From NCBI RefSeq assembly GCF_027595985.1, contig NC_073307.1, forward strand, positions 40,031,917-40,095,916: DNA of 64,000 nt, in the 5' to 3' direction. Shown here one piece after another: positions 1 to 11,318 of this stretch. Origin of the DNA: Sorex araneus. Taxonomy: Eukaryota; Chordata; Mammalia; Eulipotyphla; Soricidae. Under the pieces are notes generated by a model. It saw only the letters and a list, made by a program, of their open reading frames with translations. It was not told where the DNA came from and did not search any database. How positions within the stretch are numbered: the stretch's first letter is position 1; each line of letters opens with the position of its first letter. A program made the translations under genes and the position numbers.

Positions 1-504
1 ACCAAGACCCCAACGCTCAGGGCCCAAGGAGACCCAGAAGCAAAATGAGCAACAAAATATGAGCCTTGTCTAGAGATCATCCCTTTGTTCCTTACAGTCC
101 CTGCTCACTAGTTAGCCCACTGAATACCTAAACAGTAGGCAGGCGAAAGAACCTGAGTCCCATGGCTCTGCTCAGGAGTATGGGAATTTAACACCTCCTG
201 CCTTCATAGCCCAGCCAGACACTCAAATGGCATCTGGCTGGGCTATGCCTGGAAACCTGCCACCACTGAGTGCAAATGTTACTACTGTCAGCTCAAAGAG
301 ATCACCAACGGCCCTCAGCTGTGCTTATGAGCTAATTCAAAAAAATTGAGAATTGCTGATCAAGAGAAAGCTGTGTCACATCCCTTTCGGACCTTGAGAA
401 AGGTACTTTCATCAATTTCTCTTGTTGCTGACAAAAGGCCACTGTTCTCTCTAGGGGTTCAATTCTTTCAGGAAAGTTCTGGCAGAGGGTTCTCAGCCCA
501 TCAT
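1..504. other. Unassigned sequence
   Basis: I see no gene or repeat I can name. The open frames here are short and overlap on both strands without coding character. Confidence 0.4.
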
Positions 505-514
505 AGAAACACAT
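505..514 (+). repeat. Candidate target-site duplication, left copy
   Basis: AGAAACACAT recurs at 1120-1129, directly after the A-rich tail of the retroposon between the two copies. Confidence 0.55.
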
Positions 515-1119
515 GTCTGCTCTTGTCAGCGCCAGATAATCTTGTCACTGGCCACCATCCAGATCGCATGGCTTTTTTTCTTCCAGAAAGGAGCAACAAG
601 ACGCCCGCCATAGCTATGCCACCGGACCCCATGCCAGGCTGTTTCACTTGGAGTGCCCCAGAGTGGGGTTTGTGAGAGTTCTCCCTGCCCCAAGGGACCC
701 AGCCCTGGCAAAAAAAAAAAAACCCTCCACAACCCAATCACAGCCACGCTCAAGGCCTCTCCCCACACACTCGGGTCGAGCCTAAGAACCAGTGAATGTA
801 TTCCTAGACCGAGTACATGCAGCAGAAACTCCCTACCCATTATCCAAGAGTACCACACCACATTTGATGGTGTTCAAATAGTAGGTAACCAATTATAGAG
901 GAACTATATATATGCATATATACATATTTTCAGATATATATATATACAAATTTTTGGTAGTTTTTCATAACAAACAATACAAAATACATTATTTTGGTTG
1001 TACTGGATTGGGGCTTGGGATGGAAACATCCCAAATATGGTGGTGGGAAGGATTGGTGTTTGAATATTAAATGTAATCAACTATTGTGAACTACCTTATA
1101 AAAGAAAAAATTTTAAAAA
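515..1119 (+). mobile_element. Monomer-family retroposon with L1-type tail (family C)
   Basis: The left part resembles the roughly 375-bp monomer at 10944-11318, including the stretch with GCCACGCTCAAGG followed by a CTCGGGTCGAGCC-like segment. An AT-rich spacer follows at 895-985. The 3' end (about 1010-1119) has the GGTGGTGGGA...GGTGTTTGAATATTA...CTATTGTGAAC motif shared with 19330-19430, and an A-rich end. A 10-bp direct repeat flanks the element. There is no coding capacity. I infer an L1-mobilised non-autonomous element. Confidence 0.55.
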
Positions 1120-1129
1120 AGAAACACAT
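1120..1129 (+). repeat. Candidate target-site duplication, right copy
   Basis: Matches 505-514 exactly over 10 bp. Confidence 0.55.
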
Positions 1130-1545
1130 ATGTCCATAAATTCTATTTCTAAGATCACTTACATGGGCAGGGGTTTGAGGCACATGGGCCACTCCCACCC
1201 ATACTTCACCTCACTGTTTGAGTATGAAGCAGATAACAGACCTGTGCACCCCAATGAGTCTTCTATTCCAGATTTAAATCCATTTCAGCAATTACTAAAG
1301 GGACACAAAATCCCAGTATCCCAGAAAACTCTAGAATCAAATCTCTTGCGGGGGGGGGGGGGTATTTGTTAGGGTTTCTGCTATTTACTGTATTATAACT
1401 GTTTATGTAATTTTCCATCTCATCACTACCAAGAATAAATGCCAAAGTTCCTTTTCTGCTGCTATGTCAGCCTAGTGGGAAACTGAACTAAAGTTTGTTT
1501 TTTTTCTTACCTTGGCTTCATCTCCTTCTTACCCTGCACAGAATG
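1130..1545. other. Unassigned sequence with a G-run
   Basis: No gene or named repeat is seen. A run of 13 G lies at about 1350-1362. Confidence 0.4.
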
Positions 1546-1547
1546 GG

Positions 1548-1672
1548 AAAATGAACTCAGGTATCATTCCTGGTATTTGGGAGGACCTTATGGGATGCTG
1601 GGAGTAGAATATGAGTTGGCCGCATTTAAGGCAAGCACTCTACCCATTGTAATATCTCTCTGTCCTCCACTT
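1548..1672 (-). mobile_element. Shrew tRNA-SINE, decayed fragment
   Basis: On the minus strand the SINE head and the start of the body are recognisable (GTAGAGTGCTTGCC...CATCCCATAAGGTCC) but strongly diverged. Confidence 0.6.
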
Positions 1673-2010
1673 ATCTCATTTCATGTATAAAAGCTAGAAC
1701 TCACTAGCCTTGGAAATTTTCCCGCAAAAAGCAGTAACTGTTATGAGGCACAATGAATCAGTTATGGGTCTTTGGGCCTTAGTAGCTCCACAGTGTGTGA
1801 ATGGGGAAAAAAGTACTTTTGAAATTGTTTGTGGTAGAATTATGAGGCAAAAGTTGACCCTGAACTCAACCTCAAAATGGAGACTGTGGGGATGGAGAAT
1901 GAATCCAAGGAGGGTGGCATAAAGACAATGATGTACTTACTTGTAATGTTCTATTTCCTATAAAAATAATTTTAATACTAATTTCCAAAAGCAACCTCAC
2001 AGAAAAGACT
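1673..2010. other. Unassigned sequence
   Basis: A 70-codon open frame at 1710-1922 has no recognisable domain. Nothing else is supported. Confidence 0.4.
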
Positions 2011-2042
2011 TTTCATGTCAAGCTGGAGAAACATGACTTTTC

Positions 2043-2582
2043 ATGTCAAGCTCTTCATCACTAATCATCAGAGAGATGCAGATCAAAACAACTATGAGAT
2101 ACCACCTCACACCACAGAGAATCACACACATCCAAAAGAACAAAAGCAACCGCTGTTGGCGTGGATGTGGGGAAAAAGGGACCCTCCTACACTGCTGGTG
2201 GGAATGCCAACTGGTTCAGTCCTTTTGGAAAACAGTATGGCCACTTCTCAAAAAATTAGAAATTAAGCTCCCATTTGACCCAGCAATACCACTTCTGGGA
2301 ATATATGCTGGAGAGGCAAAAAAGTACAGTCGAAATGACATCTGCACTCGAATGTTCATTGCAGCACTGTTTACAATAGCCAGAATCTGGAAAAAGCCTG
2401 AGTGCCTGAGAACGGATGACTGGTTAAAGAAACTTTGGTATATCTACACAATGGAATACTATGCTGCTGTTAGAAAATATGAAGTCATGAAATTTTCATA
2501 TAAGTGGATCAACATGCTAAGTGAAATGAGTCAGAAAGAGAGAGACAGACATAGAAAGATTGCACTCATATGTGGAATATAA
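2043..2582 (+). pseudogene. LINE-1 ORF2 C-terminal fragment
   Basis: An open frame of about 179 codons matches the C-terminal part of mammalian L1 ORF2. Recognisable landmarks are [18 protein letters not shown], then [24 protein letters not shown] and [11 protein letters not shown]. This is only the last seventh of ORF2, so the endonuclease and reverse transcriptase are absent. The frame is open, so the copy is not very old. It continues into an L1 3' UTR that is interrupted at 2615-2756. Confidence 0.9.
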
Positions 2583-2614
2583 AATAAAATAACAGAATAG
2601 GAGACTAACACCTG

Positions 2615-2756
2615 GCAAGCTACCAAGATTTTCCTGCCCACATGGGAGAGCCTAGCAAACTCCCCATGGTGTATTCATATGCCAAAACCAGTAACAATGC
2701 TGGGTCTCACTCCCCTGACTCTGAAAGAGCCTCCAATACGGCATCATTGGGAAGGA
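2615..2756 (+). repeat. Fragment of composite module B2
   Basis: Resembles the second half of the composites at 8880-9206 and 11575-11945 (GGTGTATTCATATGCCAAAA, CCCTGACTCTGAAAGAGCCTCC, GGGAAGGACGAG). It stops exactly where a second piece, at 3696-3770, nearly resumes. Confidence 0.65.
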
Positions 2757-3165
2757 CGAGAGCTAAAGCAATTCTTGAGAAAAGTAGAATAGTAGAGATA
2801 AGTACCAGAAGGTTGGCTCCAAGGCTTGGAAGCTGGCCCCACATGCTGGAGGAAAGGGCAGCTCGCATAGAGAAGGGAACACCAGGTAAAGTGTGGTTTG
2901 AGGACCCACACGGGATGGGAGATGCACTCTGAAACTAGAATATAGACCAAATACGATGGCCACCTAGTGCCTCTTTTGCAAACCACAACACCCAAAAGGA
3001 GAGAGAGAGAACAAGAGGGAATGCCCTGCCACAGAGGTGGGGTGGGGTGGGAGGGATACCCGGAACATTGGTGGAGGGGACTGGGCACTGGTGGAGGGAT
3101 ATAAACAAAATGCAAACATGAAAGTTCACAAGTTTGTAACTGTAACTCATGGTGGTGATTCACTA
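2757..3165 (+). mobile_element. LINE-1 3' UTR
   Basis: The G-rich 3' UTR has GGTGGGGTGGGAGGGATAC, ACATTGGTGGAGGGGACTGGGC and the terminal GTTTGTAACTGTAACTCATGGTGATT-like stretch. Related 3' ends occur at 42787-43118 and, inverted, at 22350-22470 and 51545-51850. It fits as the continuation of the ORF2 fragment ending at 2582. Confidence 0.8.
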
Positions 3166-3658
<493 letters not shown>

Positions 3659-3695
3659 ACAAAAAGTAAAATCACGTTTAAAATGTGAAAAAAAA

Positions 3696-3805
3696 TAAAA
3701 TCTCAGGGCTAGGACGAATGGAGACACTACTGAGACCGCTCGAAAAATTCGACGATCAACGGGATGATGATGATGATGATGATTATGATGATGATGATGA
3801 AATAT
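3696..3805 (+). repeat. B2 module end with GAT-repeat
   Basis: ATCTCAGGGCTAGGACGAATGG, CGCTCGAAAAATTCGACG and CAACGGGATGA match the end of the B2 module. The normal GACAGTGAT tail is replaced by a (GAT)n tract at 3763-3799, followed by a short AT repeat. Confidence 0.7.
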
Positions 3806-4740
3806 ATATATATACATATACTCAGGATTATAGTGCCAGGAATACTTGGAAAGGCTTTGCTAATCAGCCTCTAAACTTTAGCTGTGTCAGCCTCACAGAA
3901 TTGTAAGATTTAATTGTTTTAAATAATAAATCCTATTCAGCCATGACTGGGATTGTTTTTCCCTGTCTTACATTAATCTGAGAGAGAAAAGTCAAATGCA
4001 GAGTCTGTAAGAAAAGATAGGCTGAGGGCTGACTCCTTTAGGAAATGGGGGCTATGCTTTTAAATAAAGGTGCTGGTGGGCTTTGATCAGACAGGGGCAT
4101 TTTCACACAGCCACAAAGCCGCTGCAATTCTTTTGCTCAGGCAGAAAGATCCCGAGTGCTGCTCCATGTGGAGAGCCAAGTGTGATGAGGGGAGGAGAGA
4201 GTCTGGGAGGATTTTTTAGGAGACAAGGCTTCTCTCTTAAAGGAGTTTCTATTTGGTGAAAATAAGTAGGTTATTTGGGGCTAAAGGTACTGAGAATGCT
4301 CAACATTTTTTAAAATAAAAACTAATAGTCATAGCACTTATTCCCAAATCTAAAAACTAACCTACCTACACCTCCCAGCTAAAGGCAGGAAATAACTGCA
4401 GATAAAGTGTAAAATAGCAGTCACACAGTGTAGAGAATGTCCAGTAGATAGAATAGCCAAAAACTTCCTTAAAGAGACAATATATGCAAGTGGCCTGCTG
4501 AAATGAGGTAAATTCTCCCACGTTACTGGCAGAGAGGCCAAGTACAAGCCTAGTTTTTCAGTTGAAACCGCCTCTTCCCTCCACCTTTTATTTTTAACTG
4601 TACCCATGTTCTGTTTGATTGATTTTCCTAGGTCATTTCCAGATTATATGAAAATAAGACTTACGTGGAGCTACTATAAGATTTTTCAGAAAGAGATAAT
4701 GAATCTCAAAACTAGAGTATATAACCTCTCCTGCTCAAAA
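3806..4740. other. Unassigned sequence
   Basis: No open frame, RNA gene or recognisable repeat family is evident in this non-repetitive stretch. Confidence 0.4.
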
Positions 4741-4741
4741 C

Positions 4742-4918
4742 CCAGCAAAGTGGGGCCGGAGTGATAGCACAGCGGGTAGGGCGTTTGCCTTGCATGCGGC
4801 CGACCTGGGTTCGATCCCCGGCATCCCATATGGTCCCCCAAGCACTGCCAGGAGTAATTTCTGAGTACAAAGCCAGGAGTAACCCCTGAGCATCGCTGGG
4901 TGTGACCCAAAAAGCAAA

Positions 4919-4949
<31 letters not shown>

Positions 4950-4986
4950 CTCACAAGTTGTTTAAAAAAAAAAAAACCAGCAAAGT
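4742..4986 (+). mobile_element. Shrew tRNA-SINE, type A, with target duplications
   Basis: Head and body occupy 4752-4915, with a B-box-like GGTTCGATCCC. An (AAAT)n tail follows to about 4949, then a 27-bp extra stretch ending in A's. CCAGCAAAGT at 4742-4751 recurs at 4977-4986 as a target-site duplication, so the extra 3' stretch was part of the inserted RNA copy. Confidence 0.9.
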
Positions 4987-5091
4987 TAGCATAAGAAACT
5001 AGGACAAGGAAAAGTGAACTCAGGAAAAATGGACCGTATCAGTATCTTCTGTCCTTTTGTAATGCAAAGGTCTATAAAAGTCTCCACAAAG

Positions 5092-5480
5092 TGTTATACC
5101 CGGGTTTTGGGTTTCCAGTTCACAGAGAGACCAATTCCACAAGTGAGAATGCAAAAGAGCAAAGGAACCTTTCTTGCTAGCTTGAGCTAGGGTCCAAGTC
5201 TCATCCAATGCAGAGGAGTCTTGACAAGGACCCTGACTCTAATTCTCAATCGGTTATACACGTTTTGGTTACACAACGTTTTTCCTTTTTTTTTCTTTTC
5301 CTTTTTAGGAACAGTAGTTCCCTAATATGGTTGAAAGTCTGGGTATGGGGCACTAGCTGATTCTGGCCACCTGCTGGGCATGGGGACTTTCTATCTAGGT
5401 CGAAGTCAGTTGCCTCAGCCTGTGGCTTCGGGGTATTACCTTTGGTTACTGCCAGTCCCTGTCCTCCGGAAATGGAAACT
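5092..5480 (-). mobile_element. Gammaretrovirus-like LTR (left copy)
   Basis: Aligns over its length with 14961-15383 and has the same TGTTATACCCGGG terminus on the plus strand, so it lies on the minus strand. Compared with the right copy it has lost the CCAAT box, and its poly(A) signal is mutated (plus strand CCTTTCTTG instead of CTTTATTG). The U3 start is not resolved. It is either a solo LTR or the 3' LTR of a disrupted provirus. Confidence 0.75.
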
Positions 5481-6440
5481 AGTTCTCCTTCACTCTAGCA
5501 GTGTGCTCCAAGCCCAGCATGGAGCTGGGCCTTGATACCTATAGGGTCAGTAATGACTGGAGAAGAGAGAGATCATACATTCTGGCCTACACTTCCTTTT
5601 TCAAAGCTAAGTTGGAGTAGTGGCCGTCAACCCAAAAGAATTTCAAAGGGAGCAGAGCTCCACTATAAAGGGGGCTTGCACTCACAACAGGGCAACTAGA
5701 AGGGATTTGGGGGGATGGGGGGTTCTTAATATATTTATCTACCCACATCATATTCCCCTAGAGATTTCACCACCTTAAATCTTTAAAGGGAAAATGGTCG
5801 AAGTTCCATCTTCTGGAGCTGCTTCCTGTTGACACTGGGATGTTGACCCTGCCTAAACAAGGAGTGAAATCTCAAGCTACCTACTTCCTTCTCACTGCCC
5901 TGTTTAATCTTTTCAATAATATGTCTAGGGATCAGTAATTTTCAACTTCCCTTTGGAAACCTCGTTCCAATGCCCATTCTTCCTCTTCTGTAGAGTGTTC
6001 TAGCTTAGATAACATATTCTCTAAATGGGGTATTAATCCCATGATGGAACAAAAATTGAGAGCTGTTATGTATTATGTAGAATCAGTTTAGCCTGCCCCC
6101 TCAGTACTTTAGCCAATTGACAGGCAGGGGGAAGCAATTGATCTTGCTCTTTGGGTTGAGTACCACCTCCCCTTCCTGGTAAATCTCTGGCTTCTGCTTT
6201 TCTGGCCAGACTGGTGACAGCATATACAACATTGCATTTCTTTATAGACTAGGCAGCATATTTACAGAATTAACCAATTATTCAATCACCTTCGTATAAC
6301 TAGAATCAGATTCTTATAAAAAAAAAAGTTGCAGAAACATAGTTTTCTCTCCTTCATTTTAAATTTGCCAGATGGCTTAATAAACCTGGCTTGTTCTCTT
6401 GCATAAACACAGCAAGATTGGAGAACTCTCCATTTGGGGT
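5481..6440. other. Unassigned, possibly decayed provirus interior
   Basis: No confident homology. If the two LTRs are one provirus this would be its 3' part, but I could not recognise pol or env. Confidence 0.3.
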
Positions 6441-6765
6441 ACCATGTTATTTACTGAGAAGTCCTGGGGTTGGTCAAAGACAGAGAAGGAGACACATCAA
6501 TGACGGCATTTAATGTTTTAGCTCACATCAGGGCTACCCCAGGCTCAGCCATAAGATGTGAAGATCAGGTCCCACGATGAACTAGAGGTAGAGCCTTCAG
6601 GTTGAACTGAATGTGGCCTCTGACCTCTTGCCCTCCATAGGAGTGCCCTGGCAGTCAGGAGCCCATCCCATCCCTTCTTCAGGGCTGGGAGAGATCCTGG
6701 CCTCCAGTTTTTGACACTGAGGGCAGGGCCCAGGCTGAGTCAGTTATTGCAGATTTCCAGCTTCC

Positions 6766-6951
6766 TCATTTTCCACAGCGTAGACAATGTGTAGTTCTTC
6801 CTTGAGTCGGCCTGCCTCTAGAGTCTCCATGAGGTTTATAGGTACTTGAAACAATTACTGTTAAATACCTGCTCCTGTCATTTAGACCAATCTCCTGGCT
6901 CATTTCCTGGAAGAGGGCTTTTGGGGTCCCAGCTGGTTTTCCTGTCTGCAC
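6766..6951 (-). pseudogene. Possible retroviral nucleocapsid remnant
   Basis: A 61-codon minus frame ends in a basic, glycine-rich stretch with HCLRCGK. This resembles the first half of a CCHC zinc knuckle and is followed by a stop. The motif is short and the rest of the knuckle is broken, so this could be chance. Its strand and position between two minus-strand LTRs are what make it plausible. Confidence 0.25.
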
Positions 6952-6959
6952 TAGGGGTA

Positions 6960-7940
6960 GACCCTACTGCAGAGAGGAAAGACTTTTGTCTGGGTTTTTT
7001 CAGACAAACATAGTGACATGAAGCATTAAAAAAAAAAAACATGCTGAAAGTACAAAGGGGGAAAAAGTAAATATTTTACCTTACTCATAATGAAATGCAG
7101 TGCTTATTGAAGTTACTCTAAATGTTCCTATTCAAAGTTTATTTATGTGAGGATCAAGGCTCAGTGGTAGATAGAGTATATGCAAGGAAATATGAGGCCT
7201 TAATAATATATATATAATTAAAATTCAGCAATGCCTAGATTGTTTATAACTTAAGCCAACAAGCTGTTTTCTTTAAGGAGGAGTACTTTATAACTAATAT
7301 GATTTTTATTGCTAGGATATAGTAATAAATACAGACCAAGCTACTTATTTGTCTTTAAATTCTCTATGGGCAATAAATACGTCCACTTACTGTCTGCAGT
7401 TTGGATTGGGTGGGTAAGAAACTGGCATTTTCACCACTTCTCCTGCAGTGCAATTGAATTAAGTAAGGTTTGGATTTGGATAAATCTAAAAATAGGGTGG
7501 TGACAAATTAACTGCGAAGAGAATATTTGAGTCACTGAAATATTTTGTATCTTGATTAGAGTGTTGGCTTGTATACTTGCACACTTTAAATAGGCATATC
7601 ATTTATGTTTTTGTTTTAGGGCCACATCTGACAGTGCTCTCGGGCTTTTGTGCTTGAGGTTCAGTCTAGTTGACTACTGAGTTCATTATATTAAAAAAGT
7701 ACCAGGAGTAAAGTAGATAATTTGAAAAATGAAGGAAAGCAGGAATAAATGAATGTGTGAATGAAAATATGAATGGCTAAAAACATGTATGAATAAATAT
7801 GTGAATGAAAATTTTGTGGTGACAACATTCTGACTTGTGGTATAAATAGAAATGTATTATAAAATATTTTACTAGGGAGACTTTCTTTTTCTGTAGACTG
7901 CCTGGCAATATTTAAGTTATTGACATAAAATGGTTTTTTA
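6960..7940. other. Mostly unassigned AT-rich sequence
   Basis: No gene is seen. About 7610-7680 may hold a decayed minus-strand SINE piece (GGGCCACATCTGACAGTGCTC). Confidence 0.35.
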
Positions 7941-7942
7941 AC

Positions 7943-8207
7943 TGGGGTGAAGTGCTGGTGCGAAAGCACAGCGGGTAGGGCATTTGCCTGGCATGCAGCC
8001 AACCCAGGTTTGATTGCTCCATCCCTCTTGGAGAGTCTGGCAAGCTACTGAGAGTATCCTACCCGCATGGCAAAGCCTGGCAAGCTACCTGTGGCGTATT
8101 TGATATGCCAAAAACAGTAACAACAAGTCTCACAATGGAGACATTACTGGTACCCACACGAGCAAATCGATGAGCAACAGGATGACAGTGATACAGTGAT
8201 ATAGTGA
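7943..8207 (+). mobile_element. Shrew tRNA-SINE, type B
   Basis: Has the tRNA-derived head (AGCACAGCGGGTAGGGCATT). After the B-box the body switches to GAGAGTCTGGCAAGCTAC...GCCAAAAACAGTAACAA...GATGAGCAACAGGATGACAG with a (ACAGTGAT)n end. This body is unrelated to the type A body, although the heads are alike. Confidence 0.9.
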
Positions 8208-8610
8208 CACTCACAATGAGATGTACCCATTTGCGATGGGTCCTAGTCAAAAGAAGCATTAAATTCTGTAGATATATAATATACAGTTTAACAACATTAT
8301 GTCTAACTCTTTTAGTTCCATGTTGAAAACCTTGATTTCCAATTGTCTAAGAGCACTATAACAGGAGTCTGGATACTGGAACAATTCGCAGATATAATTT
8401 AAAGAGTTTCTTATAACAATATAGTTTGATCACAATTTCTTTCTTAAAACACAACTCAAACCTACACATTTCTTTACATATTCAAGCCTTCTACACATTC
8501 CTTTATGTTCATTCCGTCCTATTCCTCAAAACCAGTTTCACTCTAACATGATTACTTTCCCTTTTTCCACTAATGATATCTCTCAATCCATCATCCTTTT
8601 TACTTAAAAT
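8208..8610. other. Unassigned AT-rich sequence
   Basis: Nothing is recognised between the type B SINE and the composite element. Confidence 0.4.
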
Positions 8611-8614
8611 GCAC

Positions 8615-9210
8615 AGGTTCGGATGAGCCTCACTCATGGGCGAGCCAGCGGAGGAACCCAGGTGTGCGGGACCAGGGACTGAGATCACCAAGGCTGCTCA
8701 GATCAGGATTGGGCCTCTTCCACCTAGATCCCCAATTTTCCAGTAGCTAGACAGCCACACCCAGAGACTGCCCGGGGGCCGTGTAATCCCATCAATGGCC
8801 AACATCCAGAGACTATAAAATTAAGCTCCCAGAAGCGCATTGCCACAATGCAGCCATGCCACTCGACATCTATTAGCCTAGTCCTTTCTCTTGGAGAGCC
8901 TTACAAGCTACTGTGGCATATTCATATCCCAAATACAGTAATAGGTATATACATACCTCCTGGAGAGCCCAGCAAGCTACCAAGAGTATCCAGTCCATAC
9001 AGCAGAGCTACCCGTGGTGTATTCAATATGCCAAAAACAGTAATGACAGGTCTCATTCCCCTGATCCTGACAGAGCCTCCAGTTGTTGGGAAAGACGAGT
9101 AAGAAGAGGCCGCTAAAATGTCAGGGCTGAGTGTAATGGAGACGTTACTGGGTGCTGCCTCGAATAAATCGATGAACAATGGGATGACAGTGATACAGTG
9201 ATACACACTT
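8615..9210 (+). mobile_element. Composite repeat: monomer C fused to B2 module
   Basis: From about 8615 to 8850 the sequence follows the C monomer (TGAGCCTCAC, GTGCGGGACC, CAATGGCCAACATCCAGAGA, AAGCTCCC). From about 8870 it is the B2 module, with two half-copies of the type B SINE body, ending GATGACAGTGATACAGTGAT. The same junction order recurs at 11319-11945, so this is a mobile composite and not a chance neighbourhood. Confidence 0.75.
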
Positions 9211-9252
9211 ACATTCCTTTCTTATAGCTATACCTCACAGGTTTCATCCTTC

Positions 9253-9925
9253 TCATTTTACTGAACCAAATATAGCTTGTTGCTCTGAATCTCCCAGTAC
9301 ATCCAAAGGTTCACTCCCCTCGGGATAAAAGATATGCATAATGGACTCTAAGTAATTATCCTGCATATGTTGTGGTAGACAATAAGGTCTCAGATTTTCT
9401 GGGAGTTCCAACAATTTTAGCAGTATATTGACAGCCAAATACACCCTTCATCTGGTTTTCAGGTGAAATAATAAACTTATTATTTGTCTTATTATTATTT
9501 GGAATTTGTCCACCTAGGGGTGGAGCAGGCATTTCAAATGTCTGATTGGAAGATCTAGACCTAGTTGGAATTGTACTTGTCCTTCTAGGAGGCAAAGCTA
9601 GAGGCGGACTCTCATCCTGAGTCCAACGTATCATTGGGTCAACGGGGAGCCTCTGATGTGTTGCCAGCTTGTCATTTAAACCCTGCTGTGGAATGGCAAA
9701 TTGATGGGACCCAGAGGGCAACTCTTTACCTGAATCCTCATCGAGGGCGGGCACCAAAGTCTTAGGCACCTTCTGAGGTGCAATCAACAACCGGGCATCA
9801 GTCCAGGTATGCAGGTGATGGAAGTCCCCTGGCCCGGCCCAGGGTTGAAGGGCATGGGGCGATTCAGGTGGAAGATCAGGAGAATGTGAAGGCCAGGGCA
9901 ACATCCACAGATCCCTCATGATACT
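9253..9925 (-). pseudogene. LRRC37-like N-terminal segment, inverted
   Basis: A minus-strand frame is open for about 188 codons (9919 to 9356) and continues in another frame to about 9253. It matches, by my recollection of human LRRC37B, the extracellular N-terminal region in order: ESPHA with a following PGDF, an LDEDSGKELPSG stretch, QGLNDK, KFIISPENQMK and IVGTPR. After a frameshift comes a DNYLES...FYPEGSEPL stretch. The signal peptide is missing. The protein's next segment lies on the opposite strand from about 9926, so this piece is inverted. LRRC37 proteins are large type I membrane proteins with leucine-rich repeats, testis-enriched in known mammals. Confidence 0.75.
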
Positions 9926-10943
9926 GAATCCTTTTCACCCCAGTCCCATCATCCAGAACTCTTTGAAGATACAGAACAGCTTCCCTTTAAGGCCCTAGAA
10001 GCTGAAGTTTCAGAAAGCACACAACAGACCCCAGCTGCACTTCAGGATCTCCCGAGGAATTAAAACCTTCCTTAGTTCAGGACTCAGATTTTCTGTCAAG
10101 TACCCCTGAAGAGGGTGATACTGCTTCAATCCTGCAGAAACCCTACTTCATCCTACATTGGTTGCTGAGGAAAAGGGATCTTTAATGCCTCAGGAGGTGG
10201 AAGCTCAGCCTTCAGAGTCAGGTCTGGAACTTGTAGCACAGTCTTTACTGCATCATCAGAAAAATGAACTGTCTCCAGTCCAGAAAGAAGGCATCTTTCA
10301 CATATATCTACTGTCACCATCAAACCTTCCTATGTGAAGATTACTAGAACTCCAAGGGTCACCAATGAGGGTGAAACTTCAACCCAGCCATAAACCCTAA
10401 ATCTAACTCACACTGCAGAGATCCTTGAAAAAAATGAACAATCTCTCACCCAAGCAGAAGCCCAGTTTCTGCCTCTAGAGATCCCTGAGGGTGACTCTGC
10501 CACATAGCAGGGGGCAGTGGCTCAAGCTCCAGAGAGCCCTGAGGTGACGGAATCTTCAGTCCACAGGAATCCCTAGCTCAGCCTCCTGAATCCTCTACGG
10601 AGTTGGAAGCTCAACTATTTCTGCATCCTGAGGAAAATGTTCCGTCTCCAAGTCAGAATGAAGCTCCACACTTAAACTTGCCCCGTGTCACTGCTAAACC
10701 TTTGAGTGTAACATTTTTCATATTTTCAGAAGTCAGTCATGAGGTTGAACCCTCTCCAGTGCCACAGGAGGCCCTGGATAAGCTTTCTGAGCCATCTGAG
10801 GAATCAGCCCCTCAGCCACTTCTGTATCCTGAAGAAAATATTCCATCTCGAAATGAGAATGAAGCTACAAGCTTAAATTTGCCTCACATCACTGGTAAAC
10901 CTATGGGTGTGACATTAACCATAACTACAGAGGTCAGTTCAAA
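9926..10943 (+). pseudogene. LRRC37-like repeat region, pseudogene
   Basis: Plus-strand coding-like sequence begins with a HHPELFEDTEQ stretch, which in LRRC37 follows the segment now inverted at 9253-9925. It continues through Pro/Glu-rich repeats. Two clear repeat units about 67 codons apart lie at 10612-10735 and 10813-10935 (HPEENVPS...LNLPRVTAKP and YPEENIPS...LNLPHITGKP). Several stops and frameshifts break the frame (for example TAA near 10060 and TAG near 10506). The leucine-rich repeats and transmembrane part are absent. The sequence is cut at about 10944 by a composite repeat. Confidence 0.75.
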
Positions 10944-11318
10944 TGAGCCTCACACATGAAGGGACCGGCAAAGGAAGCCAAGTGTGCGGGACCCGGGGCT
11001 GAGATCTCCAAGCCTGCTCGGACTGGGACTGGGCCTTCTCCACCCAGAGCCCCCATTTTCCAGCAGCTTGGAAGTCACACCCAAAAACTGCCCTCGGCAC
11101 CGTGTAATCCCACCAATGGCCAACATCCAGAGACTATAAGACCAAGCTCCCGGAAGAGAGTGACAGAGTCTCTTGCCCTTGAGCCTGGCTGTCTTCACTG
11201 GGGCCACTCGGAGGGGATGGATTGCCTTTCCCTCCCCGCCCCAAGCAGAGCCTTGACAGTTGAAGACCTCCGGAACCCAGCCACAGCCATGCTCAAGGAC
11301 ACTCTCCACATGTTCGGA
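10944..11318 (+). repeat. C monomer, first tandem unit
   Basis: This 375-bp unit begins TGAGCCTCAC and is followed directly by a second, partial unit at 11319. It is GC-rich with CAATGGCCAACATCCAGAGA and AAGCTCCCGGAAGAGAG landmarks also found at 8615-8850 and 18750-19170. Confidence 0.85.

Noticed and set aside
4752..4830. tRNA gene
   Set aside because: A- and B-box-like motifs are present but belong to SINE heads found dozens of times. No intact cloverleaf is evident.
5481..6440. Retroviral env or pol remains
   Set aside because: I could not recognise any pol or env motif in the minus-strand frames.
6440..6951. A separate LTR with TGTTATTTACTG and CTGTCTGCA ends
   Set aside because: The ends were suggestive, but there is no matching partner, no clear poly(A) signal spacing and no target duplication.
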